A DNA stretch of 64,000 nt from CAVPWP01 sp963709395. Lineage in GTDB: Bacteria > Pseudomonadota > Alphaproteobacteria > Rhodobacterales > Rhodobacteraceae. The notes beneath the pieces are model-generated. The model saw only the letters and a list, made by a program, of their open reading frames with translations. It did no database searches and was not told where the DNA came from. This document shows positions 25,454-33,618 of the stretch, one piece after another. The stretch is from NCBI GenBank assembly GCA_963709395.1, contig CAVPWP010000008.1:372001-436000 (forward strand). The letters run 5' to 3'. A program made the translations under genes and the position numbers. How positions within the stretch are numbered: position 1 is the stretch's first letter; each line of letters opens with the position of its first letter.

Positions 25454-26238
25454 CACTCTATCACTATGACCGGTCGACGGCGGCACAGCGCGTGCGTCTG
25501 CTGATCGAGGAAAAGCAACTGCCGTGGAAAAGCGTGGTCGTGGATACCGCGCGCGGCGATGTCGATCAGCTTCCCGAGAACTACCACCAGATCAATCCCA
25601 AGGGCCTTGTGCCCGTTGTCGAGATCAACGGCGTCGGGATCCCCGAGTCGAACGTGATCCTCGAATACCTCGAAGACGCGTTTCCCGAGACCTCGTTCCG
25701 GCCGGACAGCGCCGAGGACCGGGCGAGGATGCGGCTCTGGATGCGGCGGATCGACGACGGCATTCATGTGGCCAGCAGGACGATCGGCGTCTGTATCGCC
25801 AACCGCTTCATCTATCTCGAGCAAGGCGCCGAGAAGATCCAGAAGTATCACGCCAACATGCGAGACCTGGTCCGTCGCGACAACGACCGGATCAACATCG
25901 AGATGGGGCTCGAGTCGCCGCTTTTGCCCGATGCCCTCAAGAAGTTCCGCGCGCTTTTCGAGGAAATGGACGGACGACTGGCCGACCATGACTGGCTGGT
26001 CGGCGACGCCTATTCCCTCGCCGATATTGCCCTGGTGGTTTACCTCAGGCGGATGGAATCCTTCATGATGGCCCCGCTCTGGAGCAACATGACCCATCTC
26101 AACGACTGGTATGCGCGCATCTCAAGCCGGCCGGCCTACCAGAAAGCCGTGGTGGACTGGGGCGATGTCACCGCAGCCAAGCGCACCGAGCACGGGAACG
26201 AAGCCTTCGAGGCGATCTCGAAGCTCTGGCGAGAGTGA
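25447..26238 (+). CDS. Glutathione S-transferase
   Basis: The product has 263 residues from ATG 25447. A thioredoxin-like N-terminal domain (about 1-80) shows NPKGLVPVVEINGVGIPESNVILEYL in outline: the cis-proline VP and the glutathione-binding E-S pair are in place. The helical C-terminal domain contains WLVGDAYSLADIALVVYLRRM, the conserved N-capping box of GSTs. An SxxQR segment near residues 10-15 (RSTAAQRVR) is the probable catalytic serine region, as in zeta/beta-etherase-like enzymes. It overlaps the glutathionyl-hydroquinone reductase gene. The specific substrate is unknown. Confidence 0.87.
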   Translation: MLTLYHYDRSTAAQRVRLLIEEKQLPWKSVVVDTARGDVDQLPENYHQINPKGLVPVVEINGVGIPESNVILEYLEDAFPETSFRPDSAEDRARMRLWMRRIDDGIHVASRTIGVCIANRFIYLEQGAEKIQKYHANMRDLVRRDNDRINIEMGLESPLLPDALKKFRALFEEMDGRLADHDWLVGDAYSLADIALVVYLRRMESFMMAPLWSNMTHLNDWYARISSRPAYQKAVVDWGDVTAAKRTEHGNEAFEAISKLWRE

Positions 26239-26250
26239 CCGGCTGAGGGA

Positions 26251-26273
26251 CCGGGCGCGCGTTACACGCCCGG
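26251..26273. terminator. Hairpin between convergent genes
   Basis: CCGGGCG (26251-26257) pairs with CGCCCGG (26267-26273). It lies between the converging ends of the GST gene (26238) and the OsmC-like gene (26290). The T-rich tail is weak on both sides, so termination efficiency is uncertain. Confidence 0.45.
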
Positions 26274-26289
26274 CCGTTCTTCCTGACAA

Positions 26290-27507
26290 TCAGCCGTGGT
26301 CCGCAAGTGCTGCAACCGTGTCCCGGCGGATCTTCATCTTGGCCTTGTCGCGGCAGAGGGCGTGAAGGAAACACGTCTTCTCGGCGACCCTGACGATGTC
26401 GCGGACGGTGTCGTCGTCGAGTGGTGAGTCCATGAACACGTGGGTCTCGACCGGGTCCGCCGTCCCGCCCGTGCCGCTGCCGCCCGATGCTCCGCCCAGG
26501 GTGAAGTGCAGGTCCTGCACCACGCGGTAGCCGTCGAGCTGTCGCTTCGCCATGTGGGAATAGCGGCCGATCTGGGTCATGAAGCAGAACACGACTCCGA
26601 TGGCGAAATAGCTGCCTGCATCCGGTGCGACCGCCTCGGCCTGGTTTGGCCGGTCATCGACAAGGAAGGTCCACGAGGACGAGGACGAGGCATATTGCTC
26701 GCGGGCGCATTCATAGACCCCGTCCGCACGGACGCGGCAGGTGGTGCGCAGATGCAGAAGCTTCTTGGTTCCGTCCAGCACCGGGGCGGGCGGCGGATTG
26801 GCGGTGATCCGGCGGACCATGTCCTCTTCGGACATCGTCTTTTGCGCCAGGGGCTGTTCGCGGTCAGCGTCTGCGGTCGGTTTCAGGGCCGCGATCGGAT
26901 CGCCCGGATCGGGAAGTGCCGGTGCGTCCAGTGCCGCGACCTCGACAGGATCGATCTGGATGCCGTTGTGGGTCAGGGTGAAGAGGCTGATCTTCTCGTC
27001 CCGCACAAGGCCGTTCACCGGGGCCGCGGCCACGGCATCCATCAGCAGGCGGTGCAGCTCTTCGGGGCTTGCCGAACTGCGGCAGTCGAGCGAGACCTCG
27101 GGGGGCAGGGCGCCCGAGACCATGGTTCCTTTCGGGAAGGACCCGTCGCGGTAGTAGAAATTCTCCAGCACCAGGGTCGGATCCTCGAGCGTGATGCCCC
27201 GCGCCGACGCCAGGGCGCGCAACTCGGTCATGAACGATGCCGCCATCCCGACACTCACGAAGCTGAGCGGGTTCGGGGCGAAGTCGTGACCGCCAAGATG
27301 CGCCCCTTCGTCCGAGGCAAAGCGCCAGGCGCGTCCGGTCAGGCCCGACAGCGTCACGCCCTCTTTCTGGATGCCCCCAAGCGAGCGGACCCACGCGCGG
27401 ATCGACTGCCCATGCCGATCCGGCGGCGGCGCGAGCCCGGCTTCCGCCAGCCCGTCGACGGCATGAATGAGAGGGAGGCCCATTTCTTGCAGCGAGAGTT
27501 CGGTCAT
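26290..27507 (-). CDS. Tandem OsmC-like domain protein
   Basis: The product has 405 residues from ATG 27507. Two OsmC-like units are visible. In the C-terminal unit (about 230-400) both positions of the peroxidatic pair carry cysteine (VVFCFMTQIGRYSH and AEKTCFLHALC). In the N-terminal unit (about 50-200) the corresponding helices (FVSVGMAASFMTEL and LLMDAVAAAPVNGLV) have none. OsmC/Ohr proteins reduce organic hydroperoxides with a Cys pair. A poorly conserved linker rich in Ala, Pro and Asp joins the units. The FAH-family gene lies 140 bases upstream on the same strand. A role in thiol-linked detoxification next to two GST genes is plausible but not shown. Confidence 0.7.
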   Translation of the reverse strand: MTELSLQEMGLPLIHAVDGLAEAGLAPPPDRHGQSIRAWVRSLGGIQKEGVTLSGLTGRAWRFASDEGAHLGGHDFAPNPLSFVSVGMAASFMTELRALASARGITLEDPTLVLENFYYRDGSFPKGTMVSGALPPEVSLDCRSSASPEELHRLLMDAVAAAPVNGLVRDEKISLFTLTHNGIQIDPVEVAALDAPALPDPGDPIAALKPTADADREQPLAQKTMSEEDMVRRITANPPPAPVLDGTKKLLHLRTTCRVRADGVYECAREQYASSSSSWTFLVDDRPNQAEAVAPDAGSYFAIGVVFCFMTQIGRYSHMAKRQLDGYRVVQDLHFTLGGASGGSGTGGTADPVETHVFMDSPLDDDTVRDIVRVAEKTCFLHALCRDKAKMKIRRDTVAALADHG

Positions 27508-27647
27508 CCGGGTGCCTTTGCTGTTCTGGCGTGCAGCCGCGATTGCCGCGATGCTCGTGGTTGGTGTCGATCCGGCACGATCGGAAACGGTGTCGTTGCG
27601 TTCCTCGCCGGATCGGTTCGTTTCGGCCTGATCGCGCGGCCCGAAGG

Positions 27648-28341
27648 TCAGGCGCGCGGGCCGATCGTGGTCGTCATCTCTCCCATGCCTTCGATGGCGA
27701 TGACGCAGACGTCGCCGGGAACCAACGGGCCGATCCCGGCGGGCGTCCCGGTCATGATCAGGTCGCCGGGCCGAAGCTCCACCGACCGGGACAGGATCGC
27801 GATCATTTCCGGCAGCTTCCAGATCATCTCGTTGAGGTTGCCGTCCTGTTTCACCTCGCCGTTCACGCTGAGGCGGATCCAGCCTTCGGAGGGGTGGCCC
27901 ACCTCGGATACCGGATGCGCCGGGCCGATCACCGCCGAATTGTCGAACCCCTTGCCAAGGTCCCAGGGGCGACCCTGGTCGCGGGCGCGGATCTGGATGT
28001 CGCGGCGGGTCAGGTCGTTGCCAAGGGCGTAGCCCCAGACGTGGTTCAGGCTGTCCTCGATCGCGATATCGCGGCCGCCGGTGCCGATCACGGCGACGAG
28101 TTCGGCCTCGTGATTGAGGTCTTCGGTCTCGGGCGGGTAGGGGATGGTCACGCCCCCGTCCACCACCGCGTCGGCGGGCTTTGGTGAAGAAGAACGGCGG
28201 GTCACGGTCGTCCATCCCCATTTCGCGGGCATGGGCCGCATAGTTGCGGCCCGCACAGAAGATCCGGCGCACCGGGATGCGACGGTCTTCCCCGGCCACG
28301 GCAATCGTCGCCTGCGGCGGCGGAGCGAACACGTATTCCAT
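27648..28341 (-). pseudogene. Fumarylacetoacetate hydrolase-family enzyme, interrupted by a +1 frameshift
   Basis: From ATG 28341 the frame encodes VRRIFCAGRNYAAHAREMG and DPPFFFTK, the standard start of FAH proteins. At 28180-28182 the reading frame shifts by one base and continues as PADAVVDGG and on through LNHEAELVAVIG, the metal-ligand E-x-E region, then GYALGNDLTRRDIQ and IMTGTPAGIGPL to the stop at 27648. Removing one A (T on the plus strand) from the three-base run restores a 230-residue FAH protein. The family hydrolyses or decarboxylates 3-oxoacid and dienoate intermediates of aromatic degradation. It may be a sequencing insertion rather than a real loss. Confidence 0.8.
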
Positions 28342-28686
28342 TGATTGGATTATCCTTCTGGCTGAGAGGGCGCAGATGCCACGGCATTAGGCTCCCCCTG
28401 TTCTGCACTCGAAGTTGTACGACAATCCTGCGGGCCTCGGCAAGCGGCACGGTGCCCGAATCCACCGCTTCGCGATGTTTTCCCGCGAGAGTCTTTGACA
28501 GGAGGGTGCTTTCCGCGCATATCTCTGCAAACCTTTGCATGATTGTCGGACAATCCCGCGGATGCAAGACGGGTATGAGGCGCACCGCGTGCCGGCAAGA
28601 AAGACAACGGTGGCCCCGGTGCGCCGAAGGACCCCAGTGCCCGGGCACGCAACCGAACGACCCGAGAACAGCCAGGGAGGCGCACC
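28342..28686. promoter_or_regulatory. 345-base divergent control region with three palindromes
   Basis: This gap separates the FAH gene (minus) from the M24 gene (plus) and holds no convincing ORF. It contains TTGTACGACAA (28415-28425) and TTGTCGGACAA (28543-28553), two near-identical 11-base palindromes of the type bound by FCD-GntR regulators, both followed by TCC/TCCC-GCGG. Between them is TGCAAACCTTTGCA (28526-28539), a 14-base palindrome resembling a LacI/CcpA-type site. A GGGAGG ribosome site (28675-28680) precedes the M24 start. Confidence 0.55.
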
Positions 28687-29976
28687 ATGACCCGAAACTT
28701 CACATCCCCCTACTGGGAGAAGATCTGCGGGAATCTCGACGACCAGACGACCTTCAACCGCATGAAGGACACGCCGTATTATCGCGACGCGGTCTATCCC
28801 CAGTTCTCGCGCGCCGAGTACGAACGGCGCTTCGCGGCGCTGCGCGCGGTGATGGCGCGCGAGGGGCTCGACGTCGTGATCTGCCCTGGCGGCCCAAGCC
28901 ACTGGAGCTTCGGTGGCGGGATGCTCTGGCTCTCGGGCCACTGGGAATGGCACAGCCTTGCCGCCTATGTCGTCTTCCCGCGCGACGGAGACCCCACGCT
29001 CATCTACGACCGCGGGGGCACCCATATCGAGGCGGTGCGCAAGGAGGTCGAGGTGGCGATCCGCGACGTCCGCTCGGGCCGGGGCGGACAGCAGGCCATG
29101 GTCATGGCCGAACGCATCCGCGAGCTGGGGATGGAGAACGGCCGCATCGGCCTTCTCGAGATCGACGCCCGCAACAAGGACTACATGCCGGCAAACCAGT
29201 ACCTGACGCTCCAGCGCGAGCTGCCGGGTGCCGAGATCGTCTTTACCGAAGGCTTCATGCACGAGCTTGTCGTCATCCACAGTGACGAGGAACTCGACTG
29301 TGTCCGGCAGGCCGGCAAGCTCTGCACGAACGCCATGCAGGCGCTGGCCGACCGGGCGAAGCCCGGCGCGACCGAACAGGACCTGCGCGCCGCGGCTGGT
29401 GCCGCGATCCTCGAAGGCGGCGGAGACATCGACTTCCTGATCATCGGCTCGACGCCCATGGACGACCCGGCGATGGTCTTCGGCAACCCGCGCCCGTCGC
29501 TGCGCGAACTCAGGCAGGGCGACATCATCATCATGGAGCTTGCCGCTGGCTACCGCGGGTATTCGGCGCAGATCGGCCAGCCCATCTGCATCGGCAAGCC
29601 GCCGGCCGAGGTGCAGCGTTTCTGGGACGAGATCGCGAAACCGGGATACGAGCGTGTGGCCGCGGCCGTGGCGCCCGGACGGCCGACCTCGGACATGCAG
29701 ACTGCCGCCGAGTTCTTTCGCGAGAACGGGGTTCAGTCGCGCCCGATCGTGACCCATGGAATCGACTTCGTGTCGGACGGCCCGCATGTCTACATCGGTC
29801 ATACCAAGACCCACGACTACGATGCGGTGCTCAAGCCGGGCATGGTGCTGATGCCCGAGCCGAACCCGATCAGCGCTGACGGGCGGCTTGGGATGTTCGT
29901 TGGTCACACGCTGATCGTGACCGAGGACGGCCACGAATGCGTCGACGACTGGCCGCTGGACCTGGTGGTGGTCTGA
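28687..29976 (+). CDS. M24-family (creatinase/Xaa-Pro peptidase fold) protein lacking metal ligands
   Basis: The product has 429 residues: an N-terminal creatinase-like domain (about 40-185) and a C-terminal pita-bread domain (about 200-425). In active M24 peptidases two aspartates, a histidine and two glutamates bind the metals. Here the first aspartate position is Glu284, the second is Gln295 (GYSAQIGQ in place of GYxxDxxR), and the last glutamate is replaced in VGHTLIVTEDG. The histidine (THGID) and the MPEPNP glutamate remain. It is therefore unlikely to be a normal metallopeptidase; creatinase itself is a metal-free member of this fold. It is divergent from the FAH gene across a region rich in operators. 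Confidence 0.85.
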   Translation: MTRNFTSPYWEKICGNLDDQTTFNRMKDTPYYRDAVYPQFSRAEYERRFAALRAVMAREGLDVVICPGGPSHWSFGGGMLWLSGHWEWHSLAAYVVFPRDGDPTLIYDRGGTHIEAVRKEVEVAIRDVRSGRGGQQAMVMAERIRELGMENGRIGLLEIDARNKDYMPANQYLTLQRELPGAEIVFTEGFMHELVVIHSDEELDCVRQAGKLCTNAMQALADRAKPGATEQDLRAAAGAAILEGGGDIDFLIIGSTPMDDPAMVFGNPRPSLRELRQGDIIIMELAAGYRGYSAQIGQPICIGKPPAEVQRFWDEIAKPGYERVAAAVAPGRPTSDMQTAAEFFRENGVQSRPIVTHGIDFVSDGPHVYIGHTKTHDYDAVLKPGMVLMPEPNPISADGRLGMFVGHTLIVTEDGHECVDDWPLDLVVV

Positions 29977-29991
29977 CGACCGGCTGAACCA

Positions 29992-30025
29992 CGGACCGTC
30001 CGGCGCCTCGGCGCTGGACGGTCCG
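29992..30025. terminator. Hairpin between convergent M24 and amidohydrolase genes
   Basis: CGGACCGTCC (29992-30001) pairs perfectly with GGACGGTCCG (30016-30025). It sits between converging stop codons at 29976 and 30036, so it probably ends both transcripts, although no T-run follows on either strand. Confidence 0.55.
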
Positions 30026-30035
30026 ACCCGGGTCC

Positions 30036-31004
30036 CTAAAGCCGCAGGAGCTTGCGCGCGTTGCCGCCGAACACCGCGGCCTTCACATCGTCGTCCAGCG
30101 CCATGGCGTCGAGCCAGTCGACCCCGTCGGCATTGGCGACATAGGGCCAGTCGACCGCGAAAAGCACGTGGTCCTCCGGCATCACCTCGAGGCAGAGCCG
30201 CAGCGCGGCGTCGGCGAAGAATCCGCTGGTCGTGATCCAGAAGTTGTTGCGGAACACATCTGCGAACGACGTGGGCGCGTTGCCGGGACGTCCCAGCGCC
30301 TCGTCGATCCGGGGCAGAAGGAAGGGGATCGCCTCGCCCAGGTGTCCAAGGACGATCTTGAGGTCGGGGTGACGCTCGAACACGCCGCTCAGGACAAGGC
30401 GCACGGCCTGCGTGCCGGTTTCGACGCCGAATCCCCAGGCGGCGCGGAGGAGCGCCGGGTGGGTCTTGTCATAGGGGCTGTAGTAGCGCTCGATCACGGT
30501 CCGGTCGGGCAGGGCGGGGTGCAGGTAGATCGGGACCCCAAGCCGCTCGGCCCGGGCGAAGATCGGCCAGAAGGACTCGTCGTCGATGAAGGCGCCGTGG
30601 CTTTGTCCGTGGATCATCGCCCCTTTGAGTCCGATCTCTTCGACAGAACGCTGCAGTTCGTCGGCGGCGGCGTCGGGATCGACCGTGGGCAGGGCGGCGA
30701 AGCCCGAAAAGCGCCCGGGTGCAGCGTAGATCACCTCGCCCAGGGCATCGTTCGAGGCGCGGCAGGCCGCGGCGGCGACGTCGGCCGAAAGGCGCTGGCC
30801 GCCGGGCGACTGATGGCCAAGCACCTGCATGTCGATGCCGGCCGCGTCCATCTCGGCGATGCGGATGCCGGTAAAGTCGTAGAGACGTTCCTTGATATCG
30901 TCCGACTGGTGCAGGGCGCCGGGATTGAAATGGTCGGTCAGCGTCGGGTGCATGAAATGCTCCTCGATCGCTATGACCTCGTGTGAAAGCCGTTTCCGCG
31001 TCAT
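30036..31004 (-). CDS. Amidohydrolase-2 family enzyme (ACMSD/gamma-resorcylate decarboxylase-like)
   Basis: ATG 31004 is preceded by AAAGGA, giving 322 residues; the longer frame upstream has no family similarity and runs through a promoter region. The N-terminal IAIEEHFMHP motif (E-E-H-F) is typical of the decarboxylase branch of this family. Further metal-site residues are in IYLHPALP, LGHLGEAIPF and FAVDWPY. Relatives decarboxylate hydroxybenzoates or 2-amino-3-carboxymuconate semialdehyde using Zn or Mn. The gene is alone on its transcript, with a LacI-type site 117-128 bases upstream of its start. An aromatic or dienoate acid substrate fits the FAH and GST neighbours (inference). Confidence 0.85.
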   Translation of the reverse strand: MTRKRLSHEVIAIEEHFMHPTLTDHFNPGALHQSDDIKERLYDFTGIRIAEMDAAGIDMQVLGHQSPGGQRLSADVAAAACRASNDALGEVIYAAPGRFSGFAALPTVDPDAAADELQRSVEEIGLKGAMIHGQSHGAFIDDESFWPIFARAERLGVPIYLHPALPDRTVIERYYSPYDKTHPALLRAAWGFGVETGTQAVRLVLSGVFERHPDLKIVLGHLGEAIPFLLPRIDEALGRPGNAPTSFADVFRNNFWITTSGFFADAALRLCLEVMPEDHVLFAVDWPYVANADGVDWLDAMALDDDVKAAVFGGNARKLLRL

Positions 31005-31120
31005 CCGTCTGGTCCTTTCCCTGTCCCGGTCGCGTGCCCGCTGGCATTGCCGCACGCCGGCGCAACCCCGGTGTCCGCAAGCGCGTCGCAGCGAACGCAT
31101 GCGGCACTCTTGCCAGTTAT

Positions 31121-31132
31121 GCGAACGATTGC
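31121..31132. promoter_or_regulatory. LacI-type operator candidate upstream of the amidohydrolase gene
   Basis: GCGAACGATTGC differs by one base from the site at 21404 (GCAAACGATTGC). It lies in the 181-base gap between the DUF2254 gene and the amidohydrolase, in the promoter position for the latter. Confidence 0.45.
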
Positions 31133-31185
31133 AAGAGGGGCCGACCGCCTGGTCCGGCACGATCCGTCCGGCGCCGGCCGCGGAC

Positions 31186-32493
31186 TCAGGATTTGTGCTG
31201 GGTGGGGCCGGAAAGCGTTGTGGATTGCCCGCTGTTTGGGGAATCGTCCCCCCTGATCGGCAGTCGGGCCGCCCGCCGGATATCGGGCAGGTCCAGCGGC
31301 GTGTCCAAGGCCGCCTCGGCACGGATCAGGGCGTCGCGCGCGATGCGGCCGGCGGGTTCCGCGAAGATGTCCGGCGCAATCGCCTTTAGTGCCGCGAGCG
31401 CCTTTTGCAGCCGGACCTGCACCTCGACCAGCGCGGCGCCGTCGCGCGCGATCGGGCGGAAGGCGTCCTCCATGACGTCTTCGACCGTGATGGCGGGCAC
31501 GAAGACGTCGGGGAAGAGAACCTCGGCCTTGGGGTCTTCACGCCATTGCGACAGGATCCGCACATGCCGACCCACGATATCGATGGCGGTGCCGGGGTCG
31601 TTCACCGCCGGCGACAGCGCCCGCGAAGCGATCTCCGTCAGCACGATCAGTCCAAAGCGCGGATCCTCCTTGAAGGTGCGCCGCGTGCCCATCACGAACG
31701 CGCGGCGCAAGGCGGAGGCGCGGTCGTCATCGACCGACGCGCTGGTGACGTGCAGCAGCGATTGTCCCTGGGCGACGAAGGACCCCGGAAGGCGCTCGAC
31801 GGACACCTGCGTCCCCGCGTCTTGGGCACAATCCTGAAGGGCCTGCATGTCGATGTGCTGCACATATCCCGTCTCTGCGGCCAGAATGGCCGTGCCCGTC
31901 TGGGACGGCGCACCGACCATCGGTCGGCCACCGAGATAGGGGTTCGACAGGCGGTGGCTCAACGCGTCGGTCGCTGCCGCTTCGACCCGGTCCAGCGTAT
32001 CGCCCATCCGCCCGAAGTTCATCAAATGGTCGATCCAGCGGATCAGCGCCAGGACCACAAGTCCGATCACGGCGATGGTGAAGAGGAAGACCACGACCTT
32101 CCCGGAGGAATCGTAGAGATTGGCATTCAGGGCGATCAGACCCAGCAGGCCGAAGAGGAACGCCCCCAGGAACGTGGCCAGGACATTCTGGGTCGTGTCG
32201 TCTTCCTGAAGCAGGACGGTCGCGCGGGGAGTGGCCGTTCCGGCGGCAGCGGCGAAGGCCGATACGGCGATCGAGAGCGAAAACGTCGTCACGGCAAGCA
32301 TCGACGAGGTCAGCACACCGAGAAGCTGCGTGACCGCCTCGGACCCGGTCTGGAGTGCGAATTCCTCGGGCACGAAGGGTGCAAGGAGGCGGGCAAGGAC
32401 GACCGAGACGATGGCGAGAAGCGCGAAGCCGACCACGCGGACCCAGACCTTCTTCAGCATCTCCCGCAGATACCATGCATACCGTGAGATCAT
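31186..32493 (-). CDS. DUF2254 integral membrane protein
   Basis: The product has 435 residues. Four membrane helices occupy about residues 17-40, 58-85, 103-125 and 133-155, followed by a large soluble domain. The block TTFSLSIAVSAFAAAAGTATPRA and the later SRALSPAVNDPGTAIDIVGR motif are the conserved features of DUF2254. The function of the family is unknown. It is not obviously linked to its neighbours; the FNT gene upstream is on the same strand 119 bases away. Confidence 0.85.
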   Translation of the reverse strand: MISRYAWYLREMLKKVWVRVVGFALLAIVSVVLARLLAPFVPEEFALQTGSEAVTQLLGVLTSSMLAVTTFSLSIAVSAFAAAAGTATPRATVLLQEDDTTQNVLATFLGAFLFGLLGLIALNANLYDSSGKVVVFLFTIAVIGLVVLALIRWIDHLMNFGRMGDTLDRVEAAATDALSHRLSNPYLGGRPMVGAPSQTGTAILAAETGYVQHIDMQALQDCAQDAGTQVSVERLPGSFVAQGQSLLHVTSASVDDDRASALRRAFVMGTRRTFKEDPRFGLIVLTEIASRALSPAVNDPGTAIDIVGRHVRILSQWREDPKAEVLFPDVFVPAITVEDVMEDAFRPIARDGAALVEVQVRLQKALAALKAIAPDIFAEPAGRIARDALIRAEAALDTPLDLPDIRRAARLPIRGDDSPNSGQSTTLSGPTQHKS

Positions 32494-32611
32494 GCCCTAG
32501 CCTCCAAACCAAAGCCTTGTGTGTTCCAGTGACCCGGCTGCGCGCAGCCATTCCTGTTCGCTCGCCCGAAGTGAGGGGCACCGCCTGCCGGCCCGGGACC
32601 CGGCCGGCGCG

Positions 32612-33448
32612 TCATATCTCCTGGCGCACCTGTGCATAGGTGAGTGCGGCAAAGATGCCCGTTCCGCCCAGAACGTTGCCTGCGAGGGCGGGCAGGACCC
32701 CGCCGAACACCGCCGCGGCAAGACCAAGTTCGCCAAGCGCGACGAGGAGGAAAAGCTCCGTCGCCCCGGCCACGACATGGGACATTCCGCCCAGCCCGAT
32801 CATGTATGTCACAATCACGATCGCAAGTACGGCCCCCGAGTTTTCCATGCGCGGCAGGACCCAGACCAGGGCGGCGATGAGGAACCCGGCGGGGATGCCC
32901 CAGGCGAAATGCTCGTACGCCGTGGCCTCGGCATAGTGGCGCGACACTGATAGGATGCCATCGAAACGGACCTCGGGCAGGATGTTTCCGAAGGCAAGAA
33001 CCAGTGCCGCAGCGGCGCAGCCGACCATGTTGGCCGCGAAGACGATACCCCAGAGTCGCGCGATCTGCGCCAGTTTTTCCCCCGACGGGCTGAGGAACAG
33101 CGGCAGGATCGGAGTGATCGTGTTCTCGGTGAAAAGCTGCATCCGGCCCAGGATCACGATGAGAAATCCCACCGTATATCCAAGATTGCTGATGCCCGCG
33201 GCCCAATCCGCTTCGGGCAGGATCGAGACGAGGAAGCCCTTGCACAGTACCGACGTGCTTATGGCCAGTCCTGCAGCCACACCTGACCACCAGAGCGCGC
33301 TGAACGGACGCGAGAGCTCGTGCTCGCCCTCCCGGCGGATCGCCTCGAAGATGACGGATGCGGGGACGTTTTCGATCTCGTCCACAAGATCCTTCTCGTC
33401 GGGGTCGAGGTCTGGTTCTTTCGACTTTTTCGCCAAATTCTCGCTCAT
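32612..33448 (-). CDS. Formate/nitrite transporter (FNT) family channel
   Basis: ATG 33448 gives 278 residues; the longer frame to 33583 has no supporting ribosome site. An acidic, lysine-rich N-terminus of about 45 residues precedes six predicted helices. FNT features include SVLCKGFLV in helix 1-2 and LGRMQLFTENTITPILP, where the LFTEN block is the conserved FNT motif, plus GIPAGFLIAALVW. Members conduct small monovalent anions such as formate, nitrite or hydrosulfide; this one resembles the YfdC branch, whose substrate is not established. Confidence 0.85.
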   Translation of the reverse strand: MSENLAKKSKEPDLDPDEKDLVDEIENVPASVIFEAIRREGEHELSRPFSALWWSGVAAGLAISTSVLCKGFLVSILPEADWAAGISNLGYTVGFLIVILGRMQLFTENTITPILPLFLSPSGEKLAQIARLWGIVFAANMVGCAAAALVLAFGNILPEVRFDGILSVSRHYAEATAYEHFAWGIPAGFLIAALVWVLPRMENSGAVLAIVIVTYMIGLGGMSHVVAGATELFLLVALGELGLAAAVFGGVLPALAGNVLGGTGIFAALTYAQVRQEI

Positions 33449-33618
33449 GCTTCGTCTTGGGTTGATCCTGCCCACCCAGGATATTGGATGACCACGGGGT
33501 GGGTGCGTACCGGGTGCAGACGGTGTCGCTACGCGAAACGACAGGAACAACGGTCCCGCCTTGCGCTTCGGTCCACGGAGCATAGCTTGGGACGAGGAGC
33601 AACAAAAGGAGACACCCC

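Noticed and set aside
28687..29976. DddP, the M24-family DMSP lyase of roseobacters
   Set aside because: The N-terminal and C-terminal motifs do not match DddP as I know it, and the metal ligands needed for DddP activity are missing.
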